A DNA stretch of 64,000 nucleotides from Ianthella basta (taxonomy: Eukaryota; Porifera; Demospongiae; Verongiida; Ianthellidae): assembly GCA_964019415.1 (NCBI GenBank), contig OZ025871.1:1759629-1823628 (forward strand), written 5' to 3'. Below, one piece after another: positions 50,322 to 64,000 of the stretch. Each line of letters starts with the position of its first letter. Within the stretch, counting starts at the first letter, position 1. The notes under the pieces are model-generated. The model was not told the DNA's origin. It made no database searches and saw nothing but the letters and a program-made list of their open reading frames with translations. A program made the position numbers and the translations under genes.

Positions 50322-51750
50322 TACTGCAAATTCACTACAGAGATTCAGAACCATGTGGATGTCAACTCCACCAGTACAAGCTTTGAATACAATACACATT
50401 TATTTGTAGTTGTATCTTTTTTAGATGAAAAGTTGTTTGTCAGTATGAAACATACAGTACAATCTAATACACTATCCCTTAATTGATCAGTTCATCTTGT
50501 ACTTTGTATATATCAATTATCAGATTCCGAACTACACATATTCTACTACATTCTACTCAAGTGACTGGTTTCTGTATGTCTATAACTCTATACATGTAGA
50601 TCGTATACACAACCATTAGTGCTAAAGCTGGCCAATCACGATCAGCTGCCATGTTTAACTGACATATTGAACTATTGAGACTGATCAAGTGTATGTGTAC
50701 GTACTAGTCTAGTCTAGCGCACAAACTCCTATTATTGTGCGTATGTGTACATCCATGGTATACTCAACTGTAAATTATTGTATTGACCAATTATATATAA
50801 TGTAAATAAAGTATTATGCTTGTGCAGGCATTTTGTAGTAAACTGGTCCAAAGAAAGTATATAATTAAAATGTTCTAGTCATGAAACATTTCAAACATGT
50901 CAAGAAATATTATAGGTCAATGACATGTGATTACAAATAGTGGCTTTCTCCTGTTTGGGTGCATGACTCCTATATATATAATGCTATACATCTGTGTATG
51001 TAGTTTATATTGTATAATGCTGCTGCTGCCTATTATGGCAACTGTCATTGCTACATTTAGCTGATAACAGAAACTGAGGGAACGTTTTAAACAGTGGACA
51101 TTTAATTATAGCAGAGAGTCAACAGGATGTTTCGCCCACATACACCTTTGTCAGTTGAAACTGAGGTCATTCATCAGCAACTCTTCAGCTGATGATCCAT
51201 GGCCGAAATGTCCTGCTCGTTAAGCCTATGCTATGTCCACTGTTCAAAAACGTATATGCTTCCTAGGCCTGGTTCTGTAATATGCATTTGAAATAGAAGT
51301 ATACTGTTTATAACAGCAACAGCAACAACCACGTAACAATATATCACAACTCAACTTGCCATGAACGTGTGCAGGAAATTATGAAATTATATTCTCATAA
51401 ACTGTTCACTTTAGCTAAATAATCAGACTCTTTACATGTACTTACACAGTAGTTATTAAGTGACTTAGAAATAAGAACTCTTAGTTGCAGCCATGCACTG
51501 TCAGTACTGTTGCCATAATTATTTGTTCTTACACTTCATGCGTGCATATATGCATAGCTATTATAGATGGTTGTCCTTCTAGTTTCGGTATGTGACCGAT
51601 CATGGGCACTATAGCTAATAGCATTCTGTGGGTCCCAAAGGCACGCAGAGAATTGCGCAACACCAGGTGGTCGGAGAAACCAAAGAGTCGAGGAGGAAAC
51701 CCACAACTATAGCAAGGAATCCATACTCATTCGGATATATAGCTAAGAGT
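50322..51750. other. Spacer between copies G and H, with a MITE
   Basis: AT-rich, no gene seen. At about 51083-51252 ends CGTTTTAAACAGTGGACAT and ATGTCCACTGTTCAAAAACG form an inverted repeat around a 130-bp interior, consistent with a small MITE. Confidence 0.6.
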
Positions 51751-52831
51751 ATGGCAGACCAACCTCCCCCTCCTTACCCAGGGACCGATCCAGAGAAGAC
51801 TCAGTTGGCAGGGGGAGGGCCCCCTGCTGCTCCCCCTCCAGACACACAGGGCGACTTCACAGCAGCCTACACTCCTCAGTACCCTGCGTCCTCTCCGTAT
51901 CCGCCACAGCCCGACGCTCAGAGACAGCCGCCCCAACCCACCCCCTACCCCTACCCCGCCCAGCCTTACCCACCCGCAGGACAGACTACATATGCAGCCG
52001 CTACTGGGTACCCAGCTAGCGCGCCACCTTCCTCAGCACCGGCAGTGAGTTAATAGACTCAGTGGCCGTGTAGCTATATAAGCAGACTGAGTGGCTCCGG
52101 CTATCTTAGGGACCGCACATGTACACACCGTGAGTCACGATCGATTTCCAATCTTGCTGCGGTTGCCTCTCCATTTGAATGGTTTCAGTATACACTTATA
52201 TTCTTCAAGATTCAGGTCCATTGCATGCATCAATCCCCCTGCATGGAATGGTGCACGCAGTTATCATCCTACATTAACCTGGATGGACCTGGTGCAAATA
52301 TTCTGCCCTATATTATATATAGCTATAGGTATAATATGTAGGTATCTTTGGCCTATACACACACATCCACCAACTAAAGTCACATGATTTGGCCCACTGC
52401 AGTGATTGCAGTCACTGATTGAAGTGCACGACTCAAAGCTACTTCTGTAGCTAACCTGTAGAACTTTAGAATCTTGCTGTGTTACATCAACTTTGTATTG
52501 ACTTAAACTGCATGCATGGTCCATAAATTAAATGTCACAAGCCTCAGCTCAGATATAATGGAGAAACATCATGCACATGCTTGGCACCATTGTGTTAGTA
52601 ATACTGTCTGATCTACATTTAAAGTCTTGTGGGTCATTAATTTGCAGCTATATTTCTTGTACAAACTACACAATGTGACAGGAAACAGGTACAAAATTGT
52701 ACAAATTGGTGTGCCATAGATGCTGGAGGATCAGACCCATATGAAGGGTTTTGAAAGAGGGGGCGGATTACATTCCGGGAAAAAATAGTCTGTAGGAAAA
52801 GAAAATTTTCCAGCCAATGACAAAGTGGCAG

Positions 52832-52875
<44 letters not shown>

Positions 52876-53475
52876 GAGAAAACAACGCTTCTGACCCTCA
52901 ATAGGTCGACGTCCTTTGTTGACTCTTCATTCATTTTGGGGATGGTATTCTGCCCCTATAGATCAGTGTATGGTTGAAGTGTCCCCCAAGGGCAGCTTGT
53001 CCAACACCTACAAGGGTCATTTTCAGCTGACAAAACCATTGAGGTTGAAACATGCGGAAACTGTACCTTCTTTGTTGTGTAATTTGATTGAACACATCTT
53101 CATAATTCCACATTCATCCATGATGCAACCATGAGCCACTATAGCATCATTAAAAGGAATGCTCTCTAAATTTTCTACCAAATTGACACTGTTTTGTTCC
53201 CAGTACTAGTTTATAATAAGCATGGTAGTGTTTCTTTATGTCTGTAGGTTGCAAATGTGGGTGGGGCTGTGACATACTCTGTCCCTCCCCCAAGCACTTT
53301 TGGGTACACTGGATATGGAGTTGACCAAGTAAGTTTTGGACATGCAAGCAATTGAATGAGCTGTGCCCACTCATTTACTTACATTGTACCAGCATTCATT
53401 TCTCTCTCCTCTCCATTTCCCATTTTCCCTGGCTGGTTTTCTGCTCCCTTCTTACCTTCACACATACACACTTGT

Positions 53476-53545
<70 letters not shown>

Positions 53546-53713
53546 ACACGTGCACCCACACACCAACCTCACACTACCTATCCATCTATATTATAGGGAA
53601 AAAGAAAAATTGTTGGGATAGTGATTTGTATCTTTATGGCAGTCTGTGTCATGTTCTTCATTATCTTGATTGCCATCACTGTATCAGTCGTTGTTGTCAC
53701 TAGCAGATCTTAA
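51751..53713 (+). CDS. Family-1 proline-rich tail-anchored membrane protein, copy H
   Basis: Exons 51751-52044, 53248-53328 and 53597-53713, 163 aa. Starts MADQPPPPYPGTDPEKTQLA (Asp in place of Glu at position 3), has GGGPPAAPPPDTQGD and PPQPTPYPYPAQPYPPAGQT. Exon 2 (VANVGGAVTYSVPPPSTFGY, then TGYGVDQ) lacks the usual first GQ because the acceptor directly precedes GTT. Exon 3 begins GKRK, giving a strong positive charge on the N-terminal side of the helix IVGIVICIFMAVCVMFFIIL, and ends VVVVTSRS. Subtype 2. Intron 1 is 1.2 kb with a small (CA)n at 52833-52873. An upstream in-frame ATG at 51628 exists, but the family start at 51751 is preferred by homology. Confidence 0.83.
53478..53552. repeat. 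(CA)n microsatellite in copy H intron 2
   Basis: About 37 units ending 44 bp before exon 3. Confidence 0.95.
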
Positions 53714-54847
53714 TTCAGCAAGCATCCATGGAACCCATCAGGCAAAGAATTACATGTATTGTGCTGTGTGGTTGTGTGTTGTAGTGGAAGGCATCCACCA
53801 TCCTGGTGAAGTGTGCATGTGTGACATTGTGTGTGTGGCTTCCACTGCAAAGAGCTAAGGCAGGAATAGGCTAGTGTGCCCATTGCAAGCAGCAGATTGA
53901 AAGTTGCAAATCAGATTTTCCTGAAGCATCATTATATTATATACATGCAATGTTTCTATATGTAATACTATTTTAAATAGTTAATGTGCATGTGTTAGTA
54001 TATTAAATTTATGGCTGATAATTGATTGTTATCTATAATGATAATTACATGGAAGTAACATAGTTGGATTGAGTTAATGCCATCCTCCAAGGGGGCCACT
54101 ATATTCGCTCACCACAATTTTCGGTCATCCTAGCACCACATGATCTACTGTGCGTGTGCAGTTTGTCCTCTTGTCCTGCGTCTCTGCAGTGTGGATTTTT
54201 TCTGTTTTCTCTCTCCTTTCCCATGTTATTCTCTACTTTTTCCTTTCTTGGCCCCTTGGGCATTAAAGGGTGGTGTGGGTCTAACCCCCCAGGTGCTTTA
54301 TAGATAGGTGTCAAGTCCCTAGTGAGGTCCTGGGTGGGGTCATGTGAGACAGGTTTGCACGTGGGGTCACTTTGGCATGACGCAGTGGCATGTGCAAGGC
54401 CATGCCTGGGGTGGGGATGCATGGCATTAAGTCATTGGATGTGCCAGAGGATCACGTGACCTGAGCTCCAGGGGTTTCCCATACCATCTGGGGGGGGGGG
54501 GGCTTCGCACCCCCTTACTCCAAGTTGTATGGCTTATAGAGGGTACTTCCAGCAGGCCAGGAAGCCTAGTGGTTTCTGTTATAATAGTCATGGCAGGAAA
54601 GCGTAGGAGGACTAGGCATTAAATGCGAGAACTCTAAAGGGCACATTAAGTCATCAGGAAGCATTCATAGGAAGCTTAGGTGACATCGATGGCTCTTATT
54701 TTACCACTAGCTTCGATCATTCAGTCATAATTATGTGTACCCCCGTGCATGCGTGGCTGCCCACATTATATTAAATTAACGCTAACGCTTGCAATTGGTG
54801 AGAAGAGACGTCTGTATTAATTTTATTAAAGAGGTAGGACGTGCGTA
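53714..54847. other. Spacer between copies H and I
   Basis: Contains the H 3' UTR and the promoter of I (GCGTGGCTGCCCACATTATATT near 54750). An ORF at 54099-54422 on the - strand is Pro/His-rich without recognisable domain. A run of 12 G lies near 54491. Nothing else is supported. Confidence 0.4.
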
Positions 54848-55989
<1,142 letters not shown>

Positions 55990-57192
55990 CCTTAGTTTAT
56001 TATGTAGAACTATGTAGAACTGACGTCACTTCCACCCACCAAACCAGTAAGCCAGTAAAGTTGCAGTCTAAAGTACAAATCAATACATTTAATATTTGTT
56101 GTTATATCATTTTCTTTAAATGAAGAGTTTTTTTTCAGTATGAAACATATAGAGTACAATTGATATAGTATCCCTTTATTAATCAGTTCATTTCTTACAT
56201 ATCAAAATTTATCAGATTATGTACTTAAAATTGACCAATCACCTGCCATTTTAGCTGACATTCTATTAAGATCACATGTATGTGTATCATGATATGCTGA
56301 GAAACGTGCTTTCTATAATATGGACCAATCGTATCGTGTATACTGATCAAAAGAAATTACATATAATTATATACATTGTCATGCATGCATGTAAGAAACA
56401 ATAGACTGGTCCATCCAGGCCTATTTTATACGGGGAAATAGTCAGTGCACATTAATTGCTATACATTGAGATACGCAGGTTGCAGTCTAAAATGCAAACC
56501 AAACAGAGTACAGTTATATATGCTCTGATTTCACTACTTTGATCGCAACAATCCAATACGTTAATGCATCATCATGTTTGCATGCGGAAGTTCATGAGAT
56601 TGCCATGCAGGTGAACTGCAATCTCATTGGCTGTTTGGAGGCAGTTTGTGATCATGACATCAGAGCATATATCTGTAAACATAATTCTCAAGCCAACTAG
56701 CTATAGCTATAGCTGCACATCCAAGGAACAAGCTTGCAGTGTGAACAGAGTATGGAAAGGAGGTATAAAATTATGTGAGGACACAGTACAGCCCAACCTG
56801 TTCACTCTCCACACAAACCATCTTGATCATGCAAAGGAAGTTTGTGAGCTTCAAGTGCAGTATATACACATGTAGAGAGCACAGAACAGTGCAAGATAAG
56901 ACGTTTCAACCTGTAACATAGTGAACTGACCCATGATAGTGGAAGGAATGTATTATGGGGAATTCTTCAATTCTCCCCAAATCACAATAGCTAGGTTATA
57001 CCAGATAATCTTATATTTGAAGTGGGAATGGCAATGATGCACAGCTAGGATACGTGTACATGGGTGTGCATAACTCACGCGACCAGACCCTTTCCTCCGC
57101 TTCCGCTATTGCGCAACGCTCCTGGAGGCTCCGGTTTCGGTAAGGGTCTAGTATGGGTGGAGCGCAGGGTGGAGTCTGGTTTATTTTAGAGA
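55990..57192. other. Spacer between copies I and J
   Basis: AT-rich with no gene seen. The 120 bp before copy J are GC-richer and different from the promoter module of copies B-I, sharing instead the phrase TTTTAGAGAATGGCGG with copy L. Confidence 0.4.
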
Positions 57193-59129
<1,937 letters not shown>

Positions 59130-60035
59130 CATATTATAACTAGAGTGCACATAGTACAGTATAATACGTAGCACATTTATTACTTCCTGTGCTTGACTGT
59201 TCTAAGTGTTGAGTTATGCATGCACGTGACAAGCTTGTGACTTAGTTCTGTAATGTATTACTTATTTACTATGAATGTACATACCTTAGAGCAGGTCGCT
59301 ATAGTAACACTTAAATTTGTTTTCTTTGATATATGCACGTGTACTGACTGTGTATATTATCTGTATATATACTGAGCTGGATATCGGCTGTCGGTTGTTG
59401 AGTAACAGTCTGTGCCATACCGGTGACCAGTTTCATGCCCGAGGTGCATCCTGACTTATGACAGCTTTCCACTTAGCCACTGTCATGATTACACATACCC
59501 CATGCACACGGGAGTGTGTAGATTGGACTGACAACCGTACTGCTATAATGTTTAAAGTGCGCGTGTTGAAACATGAGTACATGAATCCATATCTCTAGCT
59601 ATCTGCATACTATTTGGAGTTGTGTGCATTGTGGTTGTGTGCATTAATGGTGCAATGTGTATGTAGATTCTCATGTCCACATGCACATGTGTGTGTCACA
59701 GTGTGTAGTGAGAAAAATCTATATTGCATGCATGTACTTGACAGACCAATGTAGTGTATAAAGAGCCAATAAAGACTATAACATTTAACCAAGCAAGAAA
59801 AGAGGGATCAACTGACTTTAACGACCGGACATGGCCCTTGGGCATGTCTACAACAACTTTGCTTTGGGCACCTCTGCACATATGCATGTAGTTGAGACAG
59901 CGAATTCAACATGCACACTGTATGTATAGCTAATAGGTAATATAACAGTAAATACTATCAAGGGATTCATTTGTTCACTATAGCATATAGACTACATTGA
60001 AGGAGTAACAATGAGAGTCCTTTGAGTAACTATTA
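59130..60035. other. Spacer between copies J and K
   Basis: Non-coding, AT-rich, presumably the J 3' UTR and old K promoter. An AATAAAG polyadenylation-type signal lies near 59768. Confidence 0.35.
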
Positions 60036-60129
60036 ATGCAACAGAACAACCTTCATCTCTTCCTTCTTACCTGGAGAGCGATCCACAGACCAGTCCGACA
60101 GTAGAAGGAGCAGTATTCTCTTCCTCCCT

Positions 60130-60160
<31 letters not shown>

Positions 60161-60313
60161 CAATAATACAAATCTGTCTATCCATGGACCTGTATATAGA
60201 TAGAGAAAAGTAACTCTAGTAATAGTAATAGCCTTCACAGTATAGCTTCTGTATATTTCTTCATCATCTTCACTGCTATCGTTGTCGGTGTTGTTGTTTC
60301 TGTTGGCCCATGA
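60036..60313 (+). pseudogene. Family-1 gene relic K (exon 1 fused to intron 2)
   Basis: About 93 bp of decayed exon 1 (60036-60128, start ATGCAACAGAACAACC, one base short of the family start) run straight into a short (CA)n tract (60129-60163), the intron-2 end and exon 3 (60204-60313). All of exon 2 and both introns are otherwise deleted. Exon 3 still reads RKVTLVIVIAFT before a TAG. Exon 3 and its 3' flank are near-identical to those of copy L. Confidence 0.75.
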
Positions 60314-60574
60314 CATATTGTAATGGGTGCCAATTTTGTGGTCAGCTAGTTACATCCAAAACCACCTTGTATTGTGAACCAGGACTGCATAATGAATTGA
60401 AAATGGAGTATATGCAGAGTAATAAAACTCCTCCATTGTTAATTCATTATGCACTTCTAGCTATGGGCCATGTCAACAGAGTGTAAATTCATATTTGAAG
60501 ATGCAGGGAATGTATAGAGGTGAGTTCATGGGGGCGTGGACTGCCTGAATGCAAAGAGAAAGAGAGGAACTATA

Positions 60575-60852
60575 GATAGATAGATAGATAGATAGATAGA
60601 TGAATTATTTCAAACAGGAGTGCTGCATCCACAAGAGTGGGTTTTCATGCAGGTCCTGAACAGTACAGATACAAGCATAGGTATATATACACACATAGGC
60701 AATTAAATAGCTAATAAATAATAGATAAATAAACAATGAATTTCAGGGTCCAGATAAGTAAGACATAGCTATAGAGTTGAGTTACAGATTCAAAATTGCA
60801 TGCTTAAAGGATTTCACACTTGATAATTGTCTAATACTTTGCGGTAGTTGGG
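60575..60852. mobile_element. Roughly 280-bp insertion 3' of relic K
   Basis: The flank of copy L reads straight through ACTATAAAATATCAT at about 63015. Here ACTATA occurs on both sides (60569-60574 and 60853-60858), a likely target duplication. The left end is a (GATA)n run; the rest is AT-rich without ORF. Confidence 0.6.
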
Positions 60853-60858
60853 ACTATA

Positions 60859-61648
60859 AAATATCATGCATGCTTCCATGATCTGGTTATGATTATATAA
60901 TTGTATTATACACTTCATTAAGGTAGTGAGCTGTTGTCGCTGTAAATTATACATGGTACTGTATTTAATGCATGATTGAATCAATAAAATTACACTAAAC
61001 AGCCACATGCATGCAGCCACCGTTACAATTCTTTCAACTTTCATGCCCTTATATATAACCAAGCTCCAGGAGATTAGCCATGTGATTGTCAGGCCCTTCT
61101 GCATTTGTATTTCACTATAATAGCTGGTAAGAAGGTTATAGTTGAGCCATTCCATTGTTCCAAGCTAGCCTATAAGGCGCGAGGGAGGGTGAATTGTTAA
61201 GGTCTTCTTGGTTGGCTTGGGTTGCTGAAACCCTAGCCGTGATGGGGCATAAGTTATCCCTGCATGGTTCCATACCAGCTGGTGCCAATTTACCTCTCCT
61301 CGCTTACATTTCTTCCAAGTAGTGACTTGAAGTGAGGGCTTCTCGGCTGGCTCAGGCATCAGAAAGGGTTGGTTCTCTAATACCAGCTTCACAACAGGGT
61401 TGAAAACCTTGCCAAGTAGTGACTTCCATTAAACTTCACACTATTATCTAATTAGGTGCAAAGGGGTCTGTACACACATTGCAGCAAGCAACGTATACGC
61501 GACGTGCCTTCAAGTTACAGGAGAGATGTGCATACATGTGTGTGTCTGGAACAGTTCGTGTGTGCTTAGTGCATGACGTCACAATAAAATGGGCGTTGCC
61601 CATATAAGGTGGAACTACCGGTATTGGGGTGCCCGTTCACTTTAGAGA
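60859..61648. other. Spacer upstream of copy L with coding-like fragment
   Basis: 60859-61090 matches 63021-63250. At 61165-61392 (-) an open frame contains FLMPEPAEKPSLQVTTWKKC and WHQLVWNHAGITYAPSRLGF, which look protein-like, perhaps a retroelement scrap, but I cannot identify it. Confidence 0.35.
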
Positions 61649-62534
61649 ATGGCGGAACAGCCTCCCCCTCCCTACCCAGGGACAGAACCAGAGAAGATTC
61701 AGTTGACAGTAGGAGAAAGAGACCCTTCTGATCTCCCTCCAGACACACAGGGACTTCTCCCAGGAGCTTACCCTCCTCAGTACCCCGCGTCCTCTCCGTA
61801 TCCGCCACAACCCAGCACTCAAGGACAGCCGCCCCAACCCACCCCCTACCCCGCCCAGCCTTACCCAACAGCAGAACAAGCTCCACCTACAGGCGCTGGA
61901 GGGTATCCAGCTAGCGCGCCACCTTCCTCATTGCCCTCAGTGAGTTATTATTCGACTATAGCCAAATGGCTACAGAGCCTCAGATTCGTGTGCTATACAG
62001 TGGATAATGCACAGAGTTTGAAGTTGAGTACCCCCACATTAATCCCATGACTTCTGTATTTTGTCACATGACCCAAGTAGACCAGAGAGCTGCACAGTGC
62101 GCATGATTGCGTGAATCATTCCTAATGTTAACTTGATTGCATTCTCACAACTGAGGGGCGGCTTTTTACAGGGACACTTAGACATGTTAAGCTTTTTAAA
62201 GTAGTTAGTATGTACTGTGATAGTGTGTCTTTATGCATGTCTGTAGGGTCAAGTCACAAATGTGGGTGGAGGTGTGACATACTCGGTCCCTCCCCCAAGT
62301 ACTTTTGGGTACACTAGATATGGAGGAGTTGGGGCTGGCCAAGTAAGTTGAGAGCAACAACGTAAATAGATGATCCTTGCACAAGTGCATTCATCATTTT
62401 TTCTCTCTCTCCTTCCCTCTATTTCTCACTTCCCATCTCCCTCCTTCCCTGTGGCTTGCTGAATGCTCCTCCCATTCTTGTCCCATGTCTTATTGGTCTC
62501 CATTAAATATTCCTGTTCACAACAATTGCACACA

Positions 62535-62581
<47 letters not shown>

Positions 62582-62765
62582 ACACACGCGCGCGCGCACA
62601 CACACACACACACGCACACACACTATAATACAAATCTGCCTCTCCATGGACCTGTAGAGAAAAGTAGCTCTAGCAATAGTAATAGTCTTCATAGTAGCTA
62701 CTGTTTCTTTCTTCATCATCTTCACTGCTATCGTTGTCGGTGTTGTTGTTTCTGTTGGCCCATGA
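61649..62765 (+). CDS. Family-1 proline-rich tail-anchored membrane protein, copy L
   Basis: Exons 61649-61939, 62247-62342 and 62658-62765, 164 aa. Exon 1: MAEQPPPPYPGTEPEKIQLT, DLPPDTQGLLPGAYPPQYPA, PPQPTPYPAQPYPTAEQ, ending PASAPPSSLPS. Exon 2: GQVTNVGGGVTYSVPPPSTF, then GYTRYGGVGAGQ. Exon 3: RKVA, helix LAIVIVFIVATVSFFIIFTA, ending VVVSVGP. Subtype 2. The PPPY motif, basic stub and C-terminal helix are all present. The intron-2 CA tract contains a GCGCGCGC break. It belongs to a pair with copy M: its promoter region and exon 1 are very similar to those of M. Confidence 0.83.
62528..62624. repeat. (CA)n microsatellite in copy L intron 2
   Basis: CA with TA and CGCGCG interruptions, ending 33 bp before exon 3. 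Confidence 0.95.
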
Positions 62766-63511
62766 CATATTGTAATTGGTGCCAATTTTGTGGTCAGCTA
62801 GTTACATCCAAAACCACCTTGTAATGTGAACCAGGAGTACATAATGAATTAAAAGTGGATTATATGCAGAGTAATACACTCCTCCGTTGATTATGCACTC
62901 CTAGCTATAGGCCTATGTCAACAGAGTATAAATTTATATTTGAAGGTGCAGGGAATGTATAGAGGTGAGTTTATGGAGGCATGGACTGCCTGAATGCAAA
63001 GGGAAAGAGAGGAACTATAAAATATCATTAGAGGATGCATGCTTCCATGATCTGATTATGATTATATTATAATTGTATTATACACTTCATTAAGGTAGTG
63101 ACCTGTTCACTGTAAATTATACATGGTACTGTATTTAATGCATGATTGAATCAATAAAATTACACTAAACAGCCACATGCATGCAGCCACCGTTACAACT
63201 CTTTCAACTTTCATGCCCTTATAACCAAGCTCCACGGAATTAGCCATGTGATTGTCAGGCCTTTCTGCATTTTGTTTCTCTGTAAAAGCTGGTATCGTAC
63301 GAAGGTGTATGACATCACAAAAAATGGCCGGTGGATGGGTGGGGTCCGGTTGACCATGGATAATATATTCGTTATCCATGAGTTAACGGACTAGTCCCTT
63401 TGCGGCGCCGTAACTTGGAAGCGGTAGGAAGGGCAGTGCAAAATAGATGTTAACAGCAGTCAATTGGAAGGACGCCGTACTCAGATTAGTAGCTTGCTAG
63501 CTAACTGATAA
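62766..63511. other. Spacer between copies L and M
   Basis: 62766-63250 is a near copy of the K 3' flank (60314-61090 without its insertion). The last 200 bp before copy M are unique and GC-richer. Confidence 0.5.
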
Positions 63512-63796
63512 ATGGCAGAACAGCCTCCCCCTCCCTACCCGGGGACCGAAACAGAGAAGATTCAGTTGGCAGGAGGGGAAAGACACTCTTCTGCTTTCTC
63601 TCCAGACACACAGGAACTTCTCCCAGGAGCTTACCCTCCTCAGTACGCCGCGTCCTGTTCGCCACAACCCAGCACTCAAGGACAGCCGCCCCAACCCACC
63701 CCCTACCCCGACCAGTCATACCCAACAGCAGGACAAGCTCCACCTACAGGCGCTGGAGGGTATCCAGCTAGCGCGCCACCTTCCTCATTGCCCACA
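63512..63796 (+). CDS. Family-1 proline-rich protein, copy M, exon 1 (runs off window)
   Basis: 95 in-frame codons: MAEQPPPPYPGTETEKIQLA, then GGERHSSAFSPDTQELLPGA, PPQPTPYPDQSYPTAGQ, ending PASAPPSSLPT at a GTGAGT donor. Closest to copy L. Exons 2 and 3 are expected beyond position 64000. The remaining 200 bp are intron 1. Confidence 0.8.
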
Positions 63797-64000
63797 GTGA
63801 GTTACTGTATAGTCGACTATAAAAGAAGGGCCTCGGATTCATTGGCAATACAATGGGTAATGCACAGAGTTGGCTTTGGTAGGGTTTATTCAGCTAGTTC
63901 ACAATCAGTGTCACATGCCCAGTACGGTGTAACTTGTCTAAGATGGTCACTGTGTTAGACAGCCACCTCTCTAAAACAACCAGCTGTCACTGGCCCCAAA

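Noticed and set aside
61566..61886. Antisense Gly/Arg-rich ORFs opposite exon 1 of family-1 copies (also at 48013, 44642, 63501)
   Set aside because: They are the reverse complement of the proline-rich exon, where CCN codons read as GGN; not independent genes.

Overview
This looks like nuclear DNA of an early-branching marine invertebrate; a demosponge is my best guess. The genes are split by short GT-AG introns. Several metazoan-type non-LTR retrotransposons and DNA transposons are present. The intergenic DNA is AT-rich and full of CA/GT microsatellites and short palindromic words (TAGCTATAGC, CATGCATG). The phylum is inference and I could not test it. I see no bacterial or viral genome, tRNA, rRNA or CRISPR array.

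Region 1 (about 1-18.6 kb) is a transposon graveyard. It holds a broken integrase-core gene, three decayed non-LTR retrotransposons and a fragment of a fourth, a DDE transposase pseudogene, a 1 kb inverted-repeat element and a PHD-finger fragment. No intact host gene is convincing here. One retrotransposon (8.6-11.5 kb) carries a Tudor-like module inside its reverse transcriptase.

Region 2 (about 19-64 kb) is a large, repeatedly duplicated multigene locus with two unrelated families. Family 1, all on the + strand, has thirteen copies that retain exon-1 sequence plus four more partial relics. Each gene has three exons and two phase-0 introns: exon 1 encodes about 100 residues rich in Pro, Tyr and Gln and starting MAEQPPPPYPG; exon 2 encodes about 30 residues with a GG-x-VTYSVPPP core; exon 3 encodes a basic stub and one C-terminal transmembrane helix. 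The predicted products are 163-168 aa tail-anchored membrane proteins with a cytosolic WW-binding-type PPxY motif. Copies at 44648, 47974, 51751, 54848, 57193 and 61649 look intact, and the copy at 63512 runs off the window. The others carry frameshifts, stops, deletions or insertions. Two subtypes alternate along the array. Intron 2 nearly always has a CA microsatellite 32-61 bp before exon 3.

Family 2, on the - strand (22.6-30 kb), sits inside the family-1 array. It has three paralogues (one dead, two apparently intact) for secreted or cell-surface proteins: signal peptide, a roughly 150-residue Cys-containing ectodomain, a Ser/Thr-rich stalk, then either a GPI-type hydrophobic tail (24.7-26.5 kb) or a transmembrane helix with a cytoplasmic tail (28.1-29.9 kb).

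Segmental duplications of about 0.5-1.5 kb tie the locus together. I recognise neither family by name. The locus has the look of a rapidly evolving membrane-protein cluster; any joint function is speculation.
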